A stretch of DNA of 64,000 nucleotides from Bacteroides stercorirosoris (GCF_900142015.1 NZ_FQZN01000017.1:79133-143132); one strand, 5' to 3'. Shown: positions 17,058 to 25,972, counted from the stretch's first letter. Made by a program: numbers and translations. The notes: generated from the letters alone by a model not told the origin.

Positions 17058-17410
17058 AGTCTATTTCCTTTCTTCTTTAAATCAAAATATTCTTTCATAA
17101 TTGAGGTTGCCTTTTCTATTTCTTTTAGAGGTGTCTTTTGTGTTTTCTTTTGAAAACCATTAAAGAGCACAACCAGTTTTCCTTCATCAAAGCAACAGAA
17201 TATGCGAAAGATATTGCTTTCCATTTCTATTCTTATCTCAAATAGTCCTCTGACATTCTCTATATTTCGAAAGAATCTGGAAGGAATATGTTCTTCTACA
17301 CGCAGGAGATTGAGTACATAATTTATTTTTTGTCTCACAGAAGATACTTGTTTATCATAAAACTCTGCAAAATAATCCCCATGCACGATTATTTCTCTTT
17401 TATATTCCAT
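17054..17410 (-). CDS. higB: HigB/RelE-type toxin (Gp49-like)
   Basis: A 118-residue protein of the phage-derived Gp49/HigB family in the RelE superfamily. It shows the typical run FYDKQVSSVRQKINYVLNLL, IPSRFFRNIENVRGLFEIRI, then NIFRIFCCFDEGKLVVLFNG and KKTQKTPLKEIEKA. The basic and aromatic residues after the VLFNGF strand match the proposed RNase site of ribosome-dependent mRNA interferases. Together with the overlapping antitoxin it is a complete type II toxin-antitoxin pair. Whether it is active cannot be read from sequence. Confidence 0.88.
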   Translation of the reverse strand: MEYKREIIVHGDYFAEFYDKQVSSVRQKINYVLNLLRVEEHIPSRFFRNIENVRGLFEIRIEMESNIFRIFCCFDEGKLVVLFNGFQKKTQKTPLKEIEKATSIMKEYFDLKKKGNRL

Positions 17411-17428
17411 TACTGTTTTATTTTACCG

Positions 17429-17452
17429 CAAAGTTAACTATATAATTAACTT
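17429..17452 (-). promoter_or_regulatory. higBA promoter and palindromic operator
   Basis: The minus strand -7 element TAACTTTG (17436-17429) sits 19 bp before the higB ATG. A perfect inverted repeat AAGTTAA-N8-TTAACTT (17431-17437 and 17446-17452) overlaps the upstream half of this element. Its position is right for autorepression by the HigA helix-turn-helix protein. Confidence 0.65.
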
Positions 17453-17774
17453 ACGCAATCCATTCCTGCACATTTAACATCATCTTATTCTTCCATTCCC
17501 TCTCCATCTCAGAATAAATAAGCGGGAATAGCACTTTCACCTGATTTATCGTGTGCCGATACAACTGGCTAATTGACACTTTGCATATTTGAACGGCTGA
17601 GAATGCGTTGTTTTTGTCCGGATGCCTGTGTGAATGAAAACACAGCAGTAAAAAGATGTAAGAACAAGACAAGCAGCAAGATACATAAATATATACATTT
17701 AAAATAGCAGGAAATAGGGGCTGAAATGACGGATACGGCAGTGCGAGGTGACGGTTGTACAAGTGTTGGATGCC

Positions 17775-17882
17775 GGAACTATAGATGTTAGGCGTCGGAA
17801 CTATAGATGTCAGCCGTCGGAACTATAGATGTGACGCGTCAGAAGTATAGATGCAACGTGTCCGATATAGATATCCAACGTA
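17775..17882. repeat. Degenerate 22-bp tandem array A (about 5 units)
   Basis: Units start at 17775, 17797, 17819, 17841 and a decayed one at 17863. Unit 1 is GGAACTATAGATGTTAGGCG plus TC. The core ATAGATG is kept in the first four units while the following seven bases vary. A half unit precedes at 17765-17774. The stretch from 17453 to 18204 has no gene that I can support, and this array is its main structure. Two other arrays with the same 22-bp period but different sequence lie at 38055 and 50569. Confidence 0.8.
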
Positions 17883-18204
17883 TAAAATCTGTATAAGCAG
17901 GGCTTGACGCATAAAGAAATAGTATATATATGCATATTAAGCGGATTACCATTTCTATTTCTTCCTTTTTGTAAAACAGCATTGTAAGGGAAATCGGTGA
18001 TTAGTTTATCTTTTCATACCTATGTAGAGAAAGACCTATCTTTTTGTTATGACAACACAGCAAAGATATGTCTTTGAAATTTCTTTTTATATAAATTCCG
18101 GATATAATTTGGTGGTTATAAAAACATTGCCCACATTTGCACCCCGAAAACGAAGACAGGAAATTAAAATCCTCATCGGAGGGCATAATAATCAATAATT
18201 AGGA

Positions 18205-18257
18205 TGCCGGATAAGATGAATGGTGCAAATCATTCATCCTGTCCGGCACTTTTTTTT
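18205..18257 (+). terminator. Strong Rho-independent terminator with no obvious gene before it
   Basis: Eighteen-base arms (18205-18222 and 18231-18248, core TGCCGGA/TCCGGCA) with two G-T type mismatches are followed by a run of eight T at 18250-18257. It lies just before the MATE gene on the plus strand. No coding gene on the plus strand precedes it in the 17.4-18.2 kb gap, so it may end a short leader or an untranslated RNA. Confidence 0.75.
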
Positions 18258-18304
18258 ATACTAATAATAACAGCTTTAGCCAAATTGACGAAAGAACAAG
18301 TTCA

Positions 18305-19642
18305 ATGAAAGAGTTAGATTTGACACAAGGCAGCGTTCCGAAAGTACTGTTGCAGTTTGCAGTACCCTTCCTGATAGCGAATGCACTTCAGGCATTCTAC
18401 GGGGGTGCCGACCTCTTTGTTGTGGGGCAATATGATGATTCTGCAAGCGTGGCAGCCGTTGCCATCGGCAGCCAGGTGATGCAGACCATTACGGGTATCA
18501 TTCTCGGAATTACCACGGGAACCACCGTATTGATTGCCATTGCAACCGGAGCCAAAAACGACCGACAGGTGGCTTCCACAATCGGTTCGTCCGTGTGGTT
18601 GTTTTCAATTATCGGCGTGGTGCTTACGCTGGTGATGGTTCTTTTCCATAGCCGGATTGCCAGCCTGATGCATACTCCGGAAGAGGCTATGGCAGATACG
18701 AAGAGTTATATCCTGGTGTGTTCCGTGGGTATCCTATTTATTGTGGGCTACAACGTGGTGTGCGGCATCCTGCGTGGGCTGGGTGACTCGAAAACTCCCC
18801 TCTATTTTGTGGGACTGGCCTGCGTGATCAATATCGTTCTCGATTTCGTATTGGTGGGATATATTCATCTCGGGCCTATCGGGGCCGCCATTGCCACGGT
18901 TACAGCACAGAGTGTCAGTTTTGCGATAGCGCTTTGGTTTCTGCATCGGCGAGGATTTCACTTTGAGTTCACGAAGCGGGACATCCGGCTGAACAGAGTT
19001 CTGTCCAAAAGAGTGCTGACACTGGGCGCTCCCATAGCCTTGCAGGATGCACTGATTAATGTCTCGTTTCTGATAATCACCGTTATCGTGAACCAGATGG
19101 GAGTGATTGCATCGGCTTCACTGGGTGTAGTGGAGAAAATCATCGTATTCGCCATGTTGCCTCCGATGGCCATATCATCGGCCGTGGCAACCATGACAGC
19201 ACAGAATTATGGTGCAGGATTGATACAGCGGATGAACAAGTGCCTACTTTCCGGAATAGGGTTTGCTCTCGTTTTCGGATTGTCGGTTTGCCTCTATTCG
19301 CAATTCCTGCCCGAAACGCTTACGGCTTTTTTCACTAAAGACCCGGCTGTGGTGGCTATGGCGGCGGAATATCTGCGGGGATACAGCATCGACTGCGTCA
19401 TTGTCAGTTTCGTGTTCTGTATAAATTCCTACTTCAGCGGACAGGGAAATTCACTGTTCCCGATGATTCACAGTCTGATAGCGACTTTCTTGTTCCGTAT
19501 TCCGTTGTCGTACTGGTTCAGCCAGATAGACAGTTCATCACTGTTCATTATGGGGTTCGCTCCGCCCATCTCGACAGTGGTTTCGTTGCTGATATGTATT
19601 TGGTATTTGAGATATAGCAGAAAAAAAACGAACGTACATTAA
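18305..19642 (+). CDS. MATE-family multidrug efflux transporter
   Basis: A 445-residue inner-membrane protein with about twelve hydrophobic helices. The N-terminal LTQGSVPKVLLQFAVPFLIA and the GGADLFVVGQY helix (usual form DxxxVG) match the MATE family. Such pumps expel cationic drugs, flavonoids or bile-like compounds using sodium or proton gradients. It is followed 19 bp later by a Crp/Fnr-type regulator gene, forming a two-gene unit that recurs at 48.4 kb with a different MATE pump. Confidence 0.92.
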   Translation: MKELDLTQGSVPKVLLQFAVPFLIANALQAFYGGADLFVVGQYDDSASVAAVAIGSQVMQTITGIILGITTGTTVLIAIATGAKNDRQVASTIGSSVWLFSIIGVVLTLVMVLFHSRIASLMHTPEEAMADTKSYILVCSVGILFIVGYNVVCGILRGLGDSKTPLYFVGLACVINIVLDFVLVGYIHLGPIGAAIATVTAQSVSFAIALWFLHRRGFHFEFTKRDIRLNRVLSKRVLTLGAPIALQDALINVSFLIITVIVNQMGVIASASLGVVEKIIVFAMLPPMAISSAVATMTAQNYGAGLIQRMNKCLLSGIGFALVFGLSVCLYSQFLPETLTAFFTKDPAVVAMAAEYLRGYSIDCVIVSFVFCINSYFSGQGNSLFPMIHSLIATFLFRIPLSYWFSQIDSSSLFIMGFAPPISTVVSLLICIWYLRYSRKKTNVH

Positions 19643-19661
19643 CCCCAAAAATCAAGTTGTT

Positions 19662-20207
19662 ATGGAAGCTTATTTGAAAAAGCTCTGTTCGGAAAACCAG
19701 GTTACCGAACAGGAAATGAAAAAGTTGTTGGCTCGCATGAAAATGATGCATTTGGACAAAGGAACAATGCTGGCTCCGGAAGCAGCCGATGAATCGGGTC
19801 TGTATATCATTGCCTCCGGCATTCTCCATGCATTCACCTCATGTGAAGGAGTGGACAAGACGATTGAGTTCTTGTCGGCGGGAGACACTTTGTTTTGTTA
19901 TCACACAGACGAGTGTTCCGTAAAATCCCTGACCAAAAGCATAGTCTACTATATCGGTGGAGACGAAGTTGAAGAGTTATGCGCAGCCTCAACGTCGTTC
20001 GCCAATTTAATCCGCCAACTGACAGAGCATCAGCTCCACTTCAGAGAGGAGATGTATGTAAATGCGCATAAGCAGACGGTGAAAGAGAGATACTTGTCAC
20101 TGTTTACCCACATCCCCGACATCCTGCACAGGGTTCCTTTAGAGTATATCACTTCTTATTTAGGAACGGAAGTCACCAGTCTGGGATATGTGGCAGGAAG
20201 ATACTGA
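19662..20207 (+). CDS. Crp/Fnr-family regulator
   Basis: A 181-residue protein. A cyclic-nucleotide-binding-like beta roll lies at about 25-115 (MHLDKGTMLAPEAADESGLY, then GDTLFCYHTDE). The C-terminal part after the dimer helix is short: LEYITSYLGTEVTSLGYVAG, where relatives have LASYLGITPQSLSRIRK. The recognition helix is thus altered (SLGYVAGRY in place of SLSRIR plus basic residues) and the protein ends early. DNA binding may be weakened. No Fnr-type cysteines are seen. It is co-transcribed with the MATE gene and may control it. Confidence 0.8.
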   Translation: MEAYLKKLCSENQVTEQEMKKLLARMKMMHLDKGTMLAPEAADESGLYIIASGILHAFTSCEGVDKTIEFLSAGDTLFCYHTDECSVKSLTKSIVYYIGGDEVEELCAASTSFANLIRQLTEHQLHFREEMYVNAHKQTVKERYLSLFTHIPDILHRVPLEYITSYLGTEVTSLGYVAGRY

Positions 20208-20232
20208 TATGCATTTTCCCTACTTTTAGGAG

Positions 20233-21123
20233 TTATGCCCGATACTCATTCGGGCTTACTCCTACTACCTTCTTAAACAAACGGCTCAGATGGTGCGGAT
20301 ACTTGAAGCCCAGTTCATAGGCAACTTCGCTGACGGTTTTATTCTCATCATAGAGCCGTTCCTTTGCTTTCTCTATCACAAAGAGCTGAATGGACTCCTG
20401 AGCAGACTTTCCGGTTTCTTTCTTAATCAAATCACCAAAATAATTGGCAGAAAGATGCAGTTTGTCCGCGGCATATTGCACAGACGGCAAACCGACAGTT
20501 TGCGGCTGGTCTGATTCAAAGTAGTCACTGAGCAGATTCTCAAAGCGAACCAGGATATCTTTATTCAGGCTTTCACGCGTAATGAATTGGCGGTCATAGA
20601 AACGCTGGCAATGGTTCAGCAAAAGTTCAATGGTAGAAGCGATAATGCTTTTACTATGCTTATCTATGGCCCGTTCCAGTTCTTCCTGTATCTCCAGATA
20701 ACAGTTAAGGATAATCTGACGCTCACGCTCGGACATGTGCAAAGCTTCATTTGCTTCATAAGAGAAGAAACTGTAGTCCTTCATCTTGCGTCCCAATGAT
20801 GTGCCCCGCAATAAATCAGGATGGAATAGTAACGCCCATCCTTGCGGGTTCAATGTTTCTTTGTCGTCATCGACACCCGCCACCTGTCCCGGAGCGACAA
20901 AAACCAGCGTACCTTCCTGATAATCGTAGGTGCTGCGTCCATAAGACAACTCACCACATTTAAGCTGTTTCAGGAAGATACAATAAAAGCCGAAATTCTT
21001 GCGCCCGTGCTTTAATGATTTCAGCGTTGAAAAGTCGACCACACTGACGAGCGGATGTAATGTCTCCACTCCCACCGCCATATTATACTCATGAATTGTA
21101 TTCAACTTTACGATTGCTCCCAT
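20233..21123 (-). CDS. AraC-family transcriptional regulator
   Basis: A 296-residue regulator with an N-terminal cupin-like sensing domain and two C-terminal helix-turn-helix motifs (about 200-295). The first is in ADKLHLSANYFGDLIKKETG and the second in SEVAYELGFKYPHHLSRLFK with the family end VGVSPNEYRA. It is divergent from the flavodoxin and aldo/keto reductase genes, with a shared 279-bp upstream region, so it probably controls them. Bacteroides regulators of this subtype commonly neighbour oxidoreductases. The inducer is unknown. Confidence 0.9.
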   Translation of the reverse strand: MGAIVKLNTIHEYNMAVGVETLHPLVSVVDFSTLKSLKHGRKNFGFYCIFLKQLKCGELSYGRSTYDYQEGTLVFVAPGQVAGVDDDKETLNPQGWALLFHPDLLRGTSLGRKMKDYSFFSYEANEALHMSERERQIILNCYLEIQEELERAIDKHSKSIIASTIELLLNHCQRFYDRQFITRESLNKDILVRFENLLSDYFESDQPQTVGLPSVQYAADKLHLSANYFGDLIKKETGKSAQESIQLFVIEKAKERLYDENKTVSEVAYELGFKYPHHLSRLFKKVVGVSPNEYRA

Positions 21124-21303
21124 ATTCTTCTTTGATTTTATCCAATGACAAAAATAAAGGTTTTCTCTTAGCTTCCAAACATCCGCATCATTAAATCTGT
21201 AATATTGGTATGAGAAACTGTAATCTGTGCATGCACCTCATTTTCAAGCATTCAAGAAAGATTCTGAAACCGTAATTATGGTTTGCAAAGCAGTAATCTG
21301 TCT

Positions 21304-21335
21304 ATTTACAAACACTGTCCCACGGCCTACCTTTG
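21304..21335 (+). promoter_or_regulatory. Promoter of the flavodoxin/aldo-keto reductase pair
   Basis: The -7 element TACCTTTG lies at 21328-21335, with a TTTA (near TTTG) at 21304-21307 and a 20-bp spacer. The rest of the 279-bp divergent region holds A/T-rich direct words (GTAATNTG at about 21199, 21218 and 21291) that could bind the AraC regulator. Confidence 0.6.
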
Positions 21336-21402
21336 CAACATCAAAAACATAAAGAATAATCCCCTATCTCTTGATAGAGTCAAACTTTAAAATTAGCATA
21401 GT

Positions 21403-21966
21403 ATGAGAACAAGAATTATTTCACTAATCGTAATTGCAATGACAACATTAGGTATGAATGTACAAGCACAGAGCTCCTCTACGGACAAGAAAGTATTGGT
21501 AGCCTATTTTTCCCGTTCGGGAAACACACGCGCGGTAGCCGACCACATCAAAAGCCTCACCGGAGGAGATATGTTCGAAATTCAGGTGGCCAAGCCGTAT
21601 CCGGAGGAATACCATGCCTGCACGGAAGTAGCCAAGAAAGAAAAAGAGGACAATGCAAGACCAGCCCTCAAAACCAAGGTTGAGAACATGACATCCTATG
21701 ACGTCATCTTTGTCGGTTATCCCAACTGGTGGGGAACGATGCCAATGCCCATCCTCACCTTCCTGGAAAGCTATGACCTTAACGGAAAAGTAGTAATCCC
21801 CTTTTGCACACATGGCGGAGGCGGCGAACAAAACTGTTTCAAGGATTTCGTGAAGCACATCGGCAAGGCAGACAGCAAGCAAGGCTTCCTTATCGGTGGT
21901 GGACAAGCCTCATCCGCCCGTCCGCAAGTAGAAAGCTGGTTGAAAGGACTTAAATTAATACAATAA
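21403..21966 (+). CDS. Exported flavodoxin
   Basis: A 187-residue protein with a Sec signal peptide (cleavage after VQAQ). A long-chain-type flavodoxin follows, with the FMN phosphate loop YFSRSGNTRAVADHI and the ring-binding GYPNWWGTMPMP and THGGGGE segments. Flavodoxins of this group (Flavodoxin_4 type) are found in Bacteroides next to aldo/keto reductases. Export implies a role in periplasmic redox reactions. It is likely co-transcribed with the downstream reductase (67-bp gap). Confidence 0.88.
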   Translation: MRTRIISLIVIAMTTLGMNVQAQSSSTDKKVLVAYFSRSGNTRAVADHIKSLTGGDMFEIQVAKPYPEEYHACTEVAKKEKEDNARPALKTKVENMTSYDVIFVGYPNWWGTMPMPILTFLESYDLNGKVVIPFCTHGGGGEQNCFKDFVKHIGKADSKQGFLIGGGQASSARPQVESWLKGLKLIQ

Positions 21967-22033
21967 TCTGCAATGTCCGAGGATTAACAGCCCTATCAAT
22001 TGTTTTTATAATAAACCAATAAAAAGATATAGT

Positions 22034-22876
22034 ATGCAAACTGTAAAATTAAATAATGGCATAGAAATGCCTATTCTGGGCTTTGGCGTCTATCAGATTG
22101 AAGACCAAGCCCTCTGCGAACAATGTGTATATGATGCCATCGAGGCCGGCTACCGCTCCATAGATACAGCCGCCGCCTATTACAACGAAGAGGCTGTGGG
22201 AAGGGCTATCAAACGTAGCGGAGTTCCCCGTGAAGATTTGTTTATCACTACCAAACTCTGGATATCGGATGCTGGTTATGACAAAGCTAAGAAAGCCTTT
22301 GAAGCATCCATGAAGCGCCTGCAACTCGATTACCTGGATTTATACCTCATTCACCAGCCATTCAATGACTATTACGGTTCATGGCGTGCAATGGAAGAAT
22401 TGTATAAAGAAGGGCGCATCCGCGCCATCGGCGTCAGCAACTTCATGCCTGACCGTCTTGCGGATCTGATTCTCTTCAATGAAATCGTTCCTGCCGTCAA
22501 TCAGGTGGAGACTAATCCATTCTATCAACAGATTGAAGCAGAAGCATTCATGAAAGAAAAAGGTATTCAGATTGAATCGTGGGCACCGTTTGCCGAAGGA
22601 AAGAACGATTTATTCCGGAATGAAACGCTGGCGGCAATTGCAGGCAAGTATCACAAATCTATCGCCCAAGTTGTGTTACGCTGGCTGATACAGAGAAATG
22701 TAGTGGTTATTCCGAAGTCCATCCGCAAAGAACGCATTGTTGAGAATTTCAATGTATTCGATTTTGAACTGGCAAAGGAAGATATGGAAAGAATAGCCGC
22801 ATTGGATACCAAGACAAGTTGCTTCTTCTCCCACCGTGACCCGAAGATGGTGGAATGGTTGGGCGGATTGCACTGA
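22034..22876 (+). CDS. Aldo/keto reductase (AKR5-type)
   Basis: A 280-residue soluble reductase of the 2,5-diketo-D-gluconate reductase group. The catalytic tetrad is in place: Asp and Tyr in SIDTAAAYYNEEAVG, Lys in TTKLW, His in LIHQPF. The NADPH-binding segment VIPKSIRKERIVEN is present. It reduces carbonyls in the cytoplasm, substrate unknown. It lies downstream of the exported flavodoxin and ahead of a strong terminator. Confidence 0.92.
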   Translation: MQTVKLNNGIEMPILGFGVYQIEDQALCEQCVYDAIEAGYRSIDTAAAYYNEEAVGRAIKRSGVPREDLFITTKLWISDAGYDKAKKAFEASMKRLQLDYLDLYLIHQPFNDYYGSWRAMEELYKEGRIRAIGVSNFMPDRLADLILFNEIVPAVNQVETNPFYQQIEAEAFMKEKGIQIESWAPFAEGKNDLFRNETLAAIAGKYHKSIAQVVLRWLIQRNVVVIPKSIRKERIVENFNVFDFELAKEDMERIAALDTKTSCFFSHRDPKMVEWLGGLH

Positions 22877-22893
22877 TAATAAAAAAAACTCAT

Positions 22894-22942
22894 AAAACTA
22901 AAGAGGGCTATTTCAAAAATCAAAGCAGTCCTCTTTAGTTTT
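22894..22942. terminator. Bidirectional terminator between reductase and HepT genes
   Basis: Thirteen-base arms AAAACTAAAGAGG (22894-22906) and CCTCTTTAGTTTT (22930-22942). The A and T ends of the stem provide a U tract in either direction, which fits the convergent genes on both sides. Confidence 0.8.
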
Positions 22943-22961
22943 AACTATTCTCAAATACTCT

Positions 22962-23312
22962 TCATTCAGTCTTACTCCTTGCAATAATCATCTCTATTTG
23001 AGGAATCAATGTTGGAATTATATTCTTAGCAACATCCCAAACAATCAGATAGTTTACTCCCATATAGTCATGAATCAATTTATCCCTCATCCCTGCCATT
23101 TCACGCCACGAAATTCCCTGCCACTGATATTTTATATCTGCAGGAATCTTTTTGGTAGCTTCGCCTATAATCTCAAGGCTACGTGTCACAGCACGCTTCA
23201 ATGTTTCATCAGAGAGAAATTGATGCATAACAGCATTATCCGGCACAACCGAACGTATATAATTACATTCTTGCAATATATGTTGCAAATATGGAATGTA
23301 AGACTTACACAT
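22962..23312 (-). CDS. hepT: HepT-like ribonuclease toxin (DUF86)
   Basis: A 116-residue helical protein with the HEPN active-site motif R-X4-H-X-Y (R76, H81 and Y83 in MRDKLIHDYMG). HepT proteins are HEPN RNases inhibited by polyadenylylation of the motif Tyr by the MntA partner. The gene overlaps the nucleotidyltransferase gene by 8 bp. The complete pair is a MntA/HepT-type (type VII) toxin-antitoxin unit. Confidence 0.88.
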   Translation of the reverse strand: MCKSYIPYLQHILQECNYIRSVVPDNAVMHQFLSDETLKRAVTRSLEIIGEATKKIPADIKYQWQGISWREMAGMRDKLIHDYMGVNYLIVWDVAKNIIPTLIPQIEMIIARSKTE

Positions 23313-23598
23313 ATTCTACCTCATTAAGAATGTGATTTCCAATGTATGGACTAAGCCCTTTAAAAGTCACAATATCCAATTTACACTGTTTAAATACACT
23401 TTCCAATTTATCACAAACAGACATAAAATTCTGATAAGTTTCTTTTTCCGGTTGAAAATCAATTAAGATATCAATATCGCTATGTTTCGTATTCTCTCCC
23501 CTTACCGTAGAACCAAACAGCCCCAACTTAATTACCCCATACTTGGATAATTCAGATTTTAATTGCGATAACTTACGAAGCACCGTTATTTTATTCAT
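23305..23598 (-). CDS. mntA: MntA-like nucleotidyltransferase antitoxin
   Basis: A minimal nucleotidyltransferase of about 97 residues. The signature GLFGSTVRGENTKHSDIDIL holds the GSX10DXD motif with both Asp residues. The third carboxylate is likely the Asp of CKLDIVTFKG. In MntA/HepT pairs it adds AMP residues to the HepT Tyr and so silences the RNase. Start choices are the ATG at 23598 or an upstream one at 23622. A -7 element TATCTTTG at 23627-23620 overlaps the latter, so 23598 is preferred. Confidence 0.88.
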   Translation of the reverse strand: MNKITVLRKLSQLKSELSKYGVIKLGLFGSTVRGENTKHSDIDILIDFQPEKETYQNFMSVCDKLESVFKQCKLDIVTFKGLSPYIGNHILNEVEYV

Positions 23599-23727
23599 AA
23601 TCATCTTCTTTAGCTGATGCAAAGATAAATGATTAATCGGAGAAACGGAAACAACAAGCTATTTTTTAAAGTGAGTGACAATCCTTTAAACGACGATATA
23701 CCTGAAAGTGATATTTTCCTCCCCATT

Positions 23728-23826
23728 AAAAGATAATTTGCATACAATCTATACTTTTATAGAGTGTTTTAGAAATTGAACAGGTATACAAAACGACTTT
23801 TATGCCGATTACTCTATCTGAATACA
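23728..23826 (+). pseudogene. Vestigial copy of the hxlR promoter and first codons
   Basis: This stretch repeats the region 27275-27394: AAAAGATnATTTGCATACAA, then TAGAGTGTTTTAGAAAT, then GTATACAAAA, then TTATGCCGATT. Relative to the intact copy it has lost about 9 bases of the promoter spacer and about 18 bases that include the start codon, so it can neither be transcribed normally nor translated. It lies 3.5 kb upstream of the intact hxlR gene in the same orientation. The two copies bracket the second LytS/LytTR block. Confidence 0.85.
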
Positions 23827-23899
23827 TGATATCTCAATACTGAAAAATGCAGTATTGTAGAGACGATTCACAGCCTATTTTGTCCGTTTCACCGTCTTA

Positions 23900-23932
23900 T
23901 TTGAAATAAAACGGATGGATTGATTATTTTTG
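23900..23932 (+). promoter_or_regulatory. Promoter of the second LytS/LytTR operon
   Basis: The -33 element TTTG at 23900-23903 and the -7 element TATTTTTG at 23925-23932 are 21 bp apart, a full match to the Bacteroides consensus. It places the transcription start near 23940 and so supports the ATG at 23956 as the kinase start. Confidence 0.75.
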
Positions 23933-23955
23933 TCCCGCAAATAACGCAGCGTCTC

Positions 23956-25230
23956 ATGAATATTACATTCCCCCAAAAACGGAGTAATAAAACTGACAGT
24001 GATTTTATTATATGGCATTTGACAAAGAATGAATTATTGATTGGACTCACCATATCTGTGATTCTGACTCTTTTTGCCAATTTTGCATTGTTAATGCGAC
24101 GCTATGATTTAATAATGGACTCAAAAGGAGCCGGCATCACTTGGGAAATAGAGAAATATGATTTCTGGTTTTCCATAGTATGGTTCTGGCTCTTTTCTTT
24201 CATTTTATTTATCCTCTACAGGTGGATGTATAAATGGGGAAACATAATATTCCGGCGCAAGGAAGTGAAAACAATAGGGTTTGCAATGGGAATTATTATA
24301 TTCGTGGCTTTCGGGCTATATCAGGCACATCCTGCATTGAAGAAGATAATCATCATGGAAAAGAAACATGATGCCATTACCTCCTATAATTTCACGGAAC
24401 ACGCAGTTTTTATAACGGAAGTCTCAAAAAAAACATTAGACGTGGCTCCAGATTCCATAACCTCCCCCAATAAGGCACAGATGGGAGTAAGTGCCGTTTT
24501 TTCAAGCACCAATTCATACCCTCTGCTGGTAGAGCATATTTTTGTCCTACTGACTATCATGCTAAGCATGCTTTTGCTCCATCTGCTTGATAAAAAGCAA
24601 GAAATGACACTGGAATATGAAAAAATAAAAGTCGAAAAACTACAAAACTCATACAATGCACTGATGGGACAAATTAACCCGCATTTCTTCTTCAACTCAT
24701 TAAACGGACTCAATTCGTTAATCCGCATGAACGAACAAAACAAGACACTTGAATACCTGGAAGAATTATCCAATGTTTTCCGCTATATCTTGCAAAGCAA
24801 TCACAAAACATTAGTTCCCCTTGATGAAGAACTACAGTTTGCAAGAGCCTATACTTATCTGCTCAGTGTACGTTATGAAAACAAGCTGTTCTTCTCAATC
24901 CGGATTGCAGAAAGCTGCCGACAGAAGAGGCTGCCTATTCTTAGTCTGCTCCCGCTTATTGAGAATGCCGTGAAACACAACATCATCAGCATGCAACACC
25001 CCCTGCAGGTTGAGGTTTATACAACATCCGAAGATTTATTAGCCGTATCCAATCCTATCCGCCCCAAAATGGAAGAGTGCGTCTGCAACAAGATAGGACT
25101 AAAGAATCTTCAGGGGCGCTATCAAATGCTGACCGGAAAAAGCATACGGATAAACAATTCCAACGGATATTTTGTAGTATCTCTTCCATTGTCTGATATA
25201 TTGGAAATGTATGAAAGCAATAATCATTGA
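23956..25230 (+). CDS. LytS/YpdA-type sensor histidine kinase
   Basis: A kinase of about 424 residues. Membrane helices lie at the start (IGLTISVILTLFANFALL), at about 75-95 and 108-128, and before the kinase core (HIFVLLTIMLSMLLLHLL), with a periplasmic loop of about 60 residues between the last two. A coiled coil (EMTLEYEKIKVEKLQNSYN) leads into the His_kinase domain (NPHFFFNSLNGLNSL) and an HATPase (LLPLIENAVKHN). An in-frame TTG at 23920 lies upstream of the promoter -7 element and is rejected as start. The 3' end overlaps the regulator gene by 20 bp. Confidence 0.92.
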   Translation: MNITFPQKRSNKTDSDFIIWHLTKNELLIGLTISVILTLFANFALLMRRYDLIMDSKGAGITWEIEKYDFWFSIVWFWLFSFILFILYRWMYKWGNIIFRRKEVKTIGFAMGIIIFVAFGLYQAHPALKKIIIMEKKHDAITSYNFTEHAVFITEVSKKTLDVAPDSITSPNKAQMGVSAVFSSTNSYPLLVEHIFVLLTIMLSMLLLHLLDKKQEMTLEYEKIKVEKLQNSYNALMGQINPHFFFNSLNGLNSLIRMNEQNKTLEYLEELSNVFRYILQSNHKTLVPLDEELQFARAYTYLLSVRYENKLFFSIRIAESCRQKRLPILSLLPLIENAVKHNIISMQHPLQVEVYTTSEDLLAVSNPIRPKMEECVCNKIGLKNLQGRYQMLTGKSIRINNSNGYFVVSLPLSDILEMYESNNH

Positions 25231-25972
25231 AGATGAAACAGCAGCAGTAAACAGCCTGAAAGCTATTTTACAGCAAAATTCAGTGGCCGACATTGAAGTG
25301 GTTGCCGAATTAGAAAGCATCGAAGACAGTATTGAATGGTTTCAAAGTTCATCACCACCGGATATCATTTTCATGGATATTCATCTGGCAGACGGTTTGG
25401 CTTTTACTATTTTCGAACAGGTAGAAGTTGCAGCTCCCGTAGTGTTTACTACCGCTTATGATGAGTATGCTTTACAGGCTTTTCAAGTGAGTAGCATTGA
25501 CTATCTCCTGAAACCTATCACGCTGAATTCATTGGAGCATGCATTGAACAAATTCCTTCTTTTCAATCCAACGGAACGAAGAGAACATATCCTACGAACC
25601 AATGCCATGATTGAGAACCGGAAAGAAGTGAAAAAACTGTTGGTTATGCTTGCTGATAAGTTTTATCCGCTCCCGGTAGATGATATCTGCTATTTCTATA
25701 CTGCCCGGGAAAAAGTTACGGCCCATACTTTTGACGGCAAAAAACATCCGGTAGACCGCACGCTCGACACACTTTATGAGCAATTGAACCAACAGAATTT
25801 CTTTCGCGCCAACCGTCAATTCATTATTTCACGGAAGTCTGTCAAAGACGTAGACCTCTGGTCAGGTAACCGGCTTTCCGTCAACTTGTTTATACCCGTT
25901 CCCGAACGCATTGTTATAAGTAAGGTGAAAACTCCGATATTCAAAAAATGGATTATGCAGGAAGAGGATTAA
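25211..25972 (+). CDS. LytTR-family response regulator
   Basis: A 253-residue protein. The receiver domain has E7 D8, phospho-acceptor Asp56 in IFMDIHLADG, and Lys in YLLKPI. The LytTR domain covers about 150-250 (CYFYTAREKVTAHTFDG, FFRANRQFIISRKS). It resembles the regulator at 14684-15442 in length and motif wording, so the two systems look like paralogs. It overlaps its kinase gene by 20 bp. Confidence 0.93.
   Translation: MKAIIIEDETAAVNSLKAILQQNSVADIEVVAELESIEDSIEWFQSSSPPDIIFMDIHLADGLAFTIFEQVEVAAPVVFTTAYDEYALQAFQVSSIDYLLKPITLNSLEHALNKFLLFNPTERREHILRTNAMIENRKEVKKLLVMLADKFYPLPVDDICYFYTAREKVTAHTFDGKKHPVDRTLDTLYEQLNQQNFFRANRQFIISRKSVKDVDLWSGNRLSVNLFIPVPERIVISKVKTPIFKKWIMQEED

Noticed and set aside
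17451..17762. 103-codon minus-strand frame in the gap before array A
   Set aside because: Composition is unlike a protein (many Tyr, Cys and His, no domain), and it has no upstream promoter element. I treat the stretch as noncoding.
18001..18195. 64-codon minus-strand frame between array A and the terminator
   Set aside because: No domain or conserved wording is seen. A -7-like TATCTTTG lies inside the frame rather than before it.
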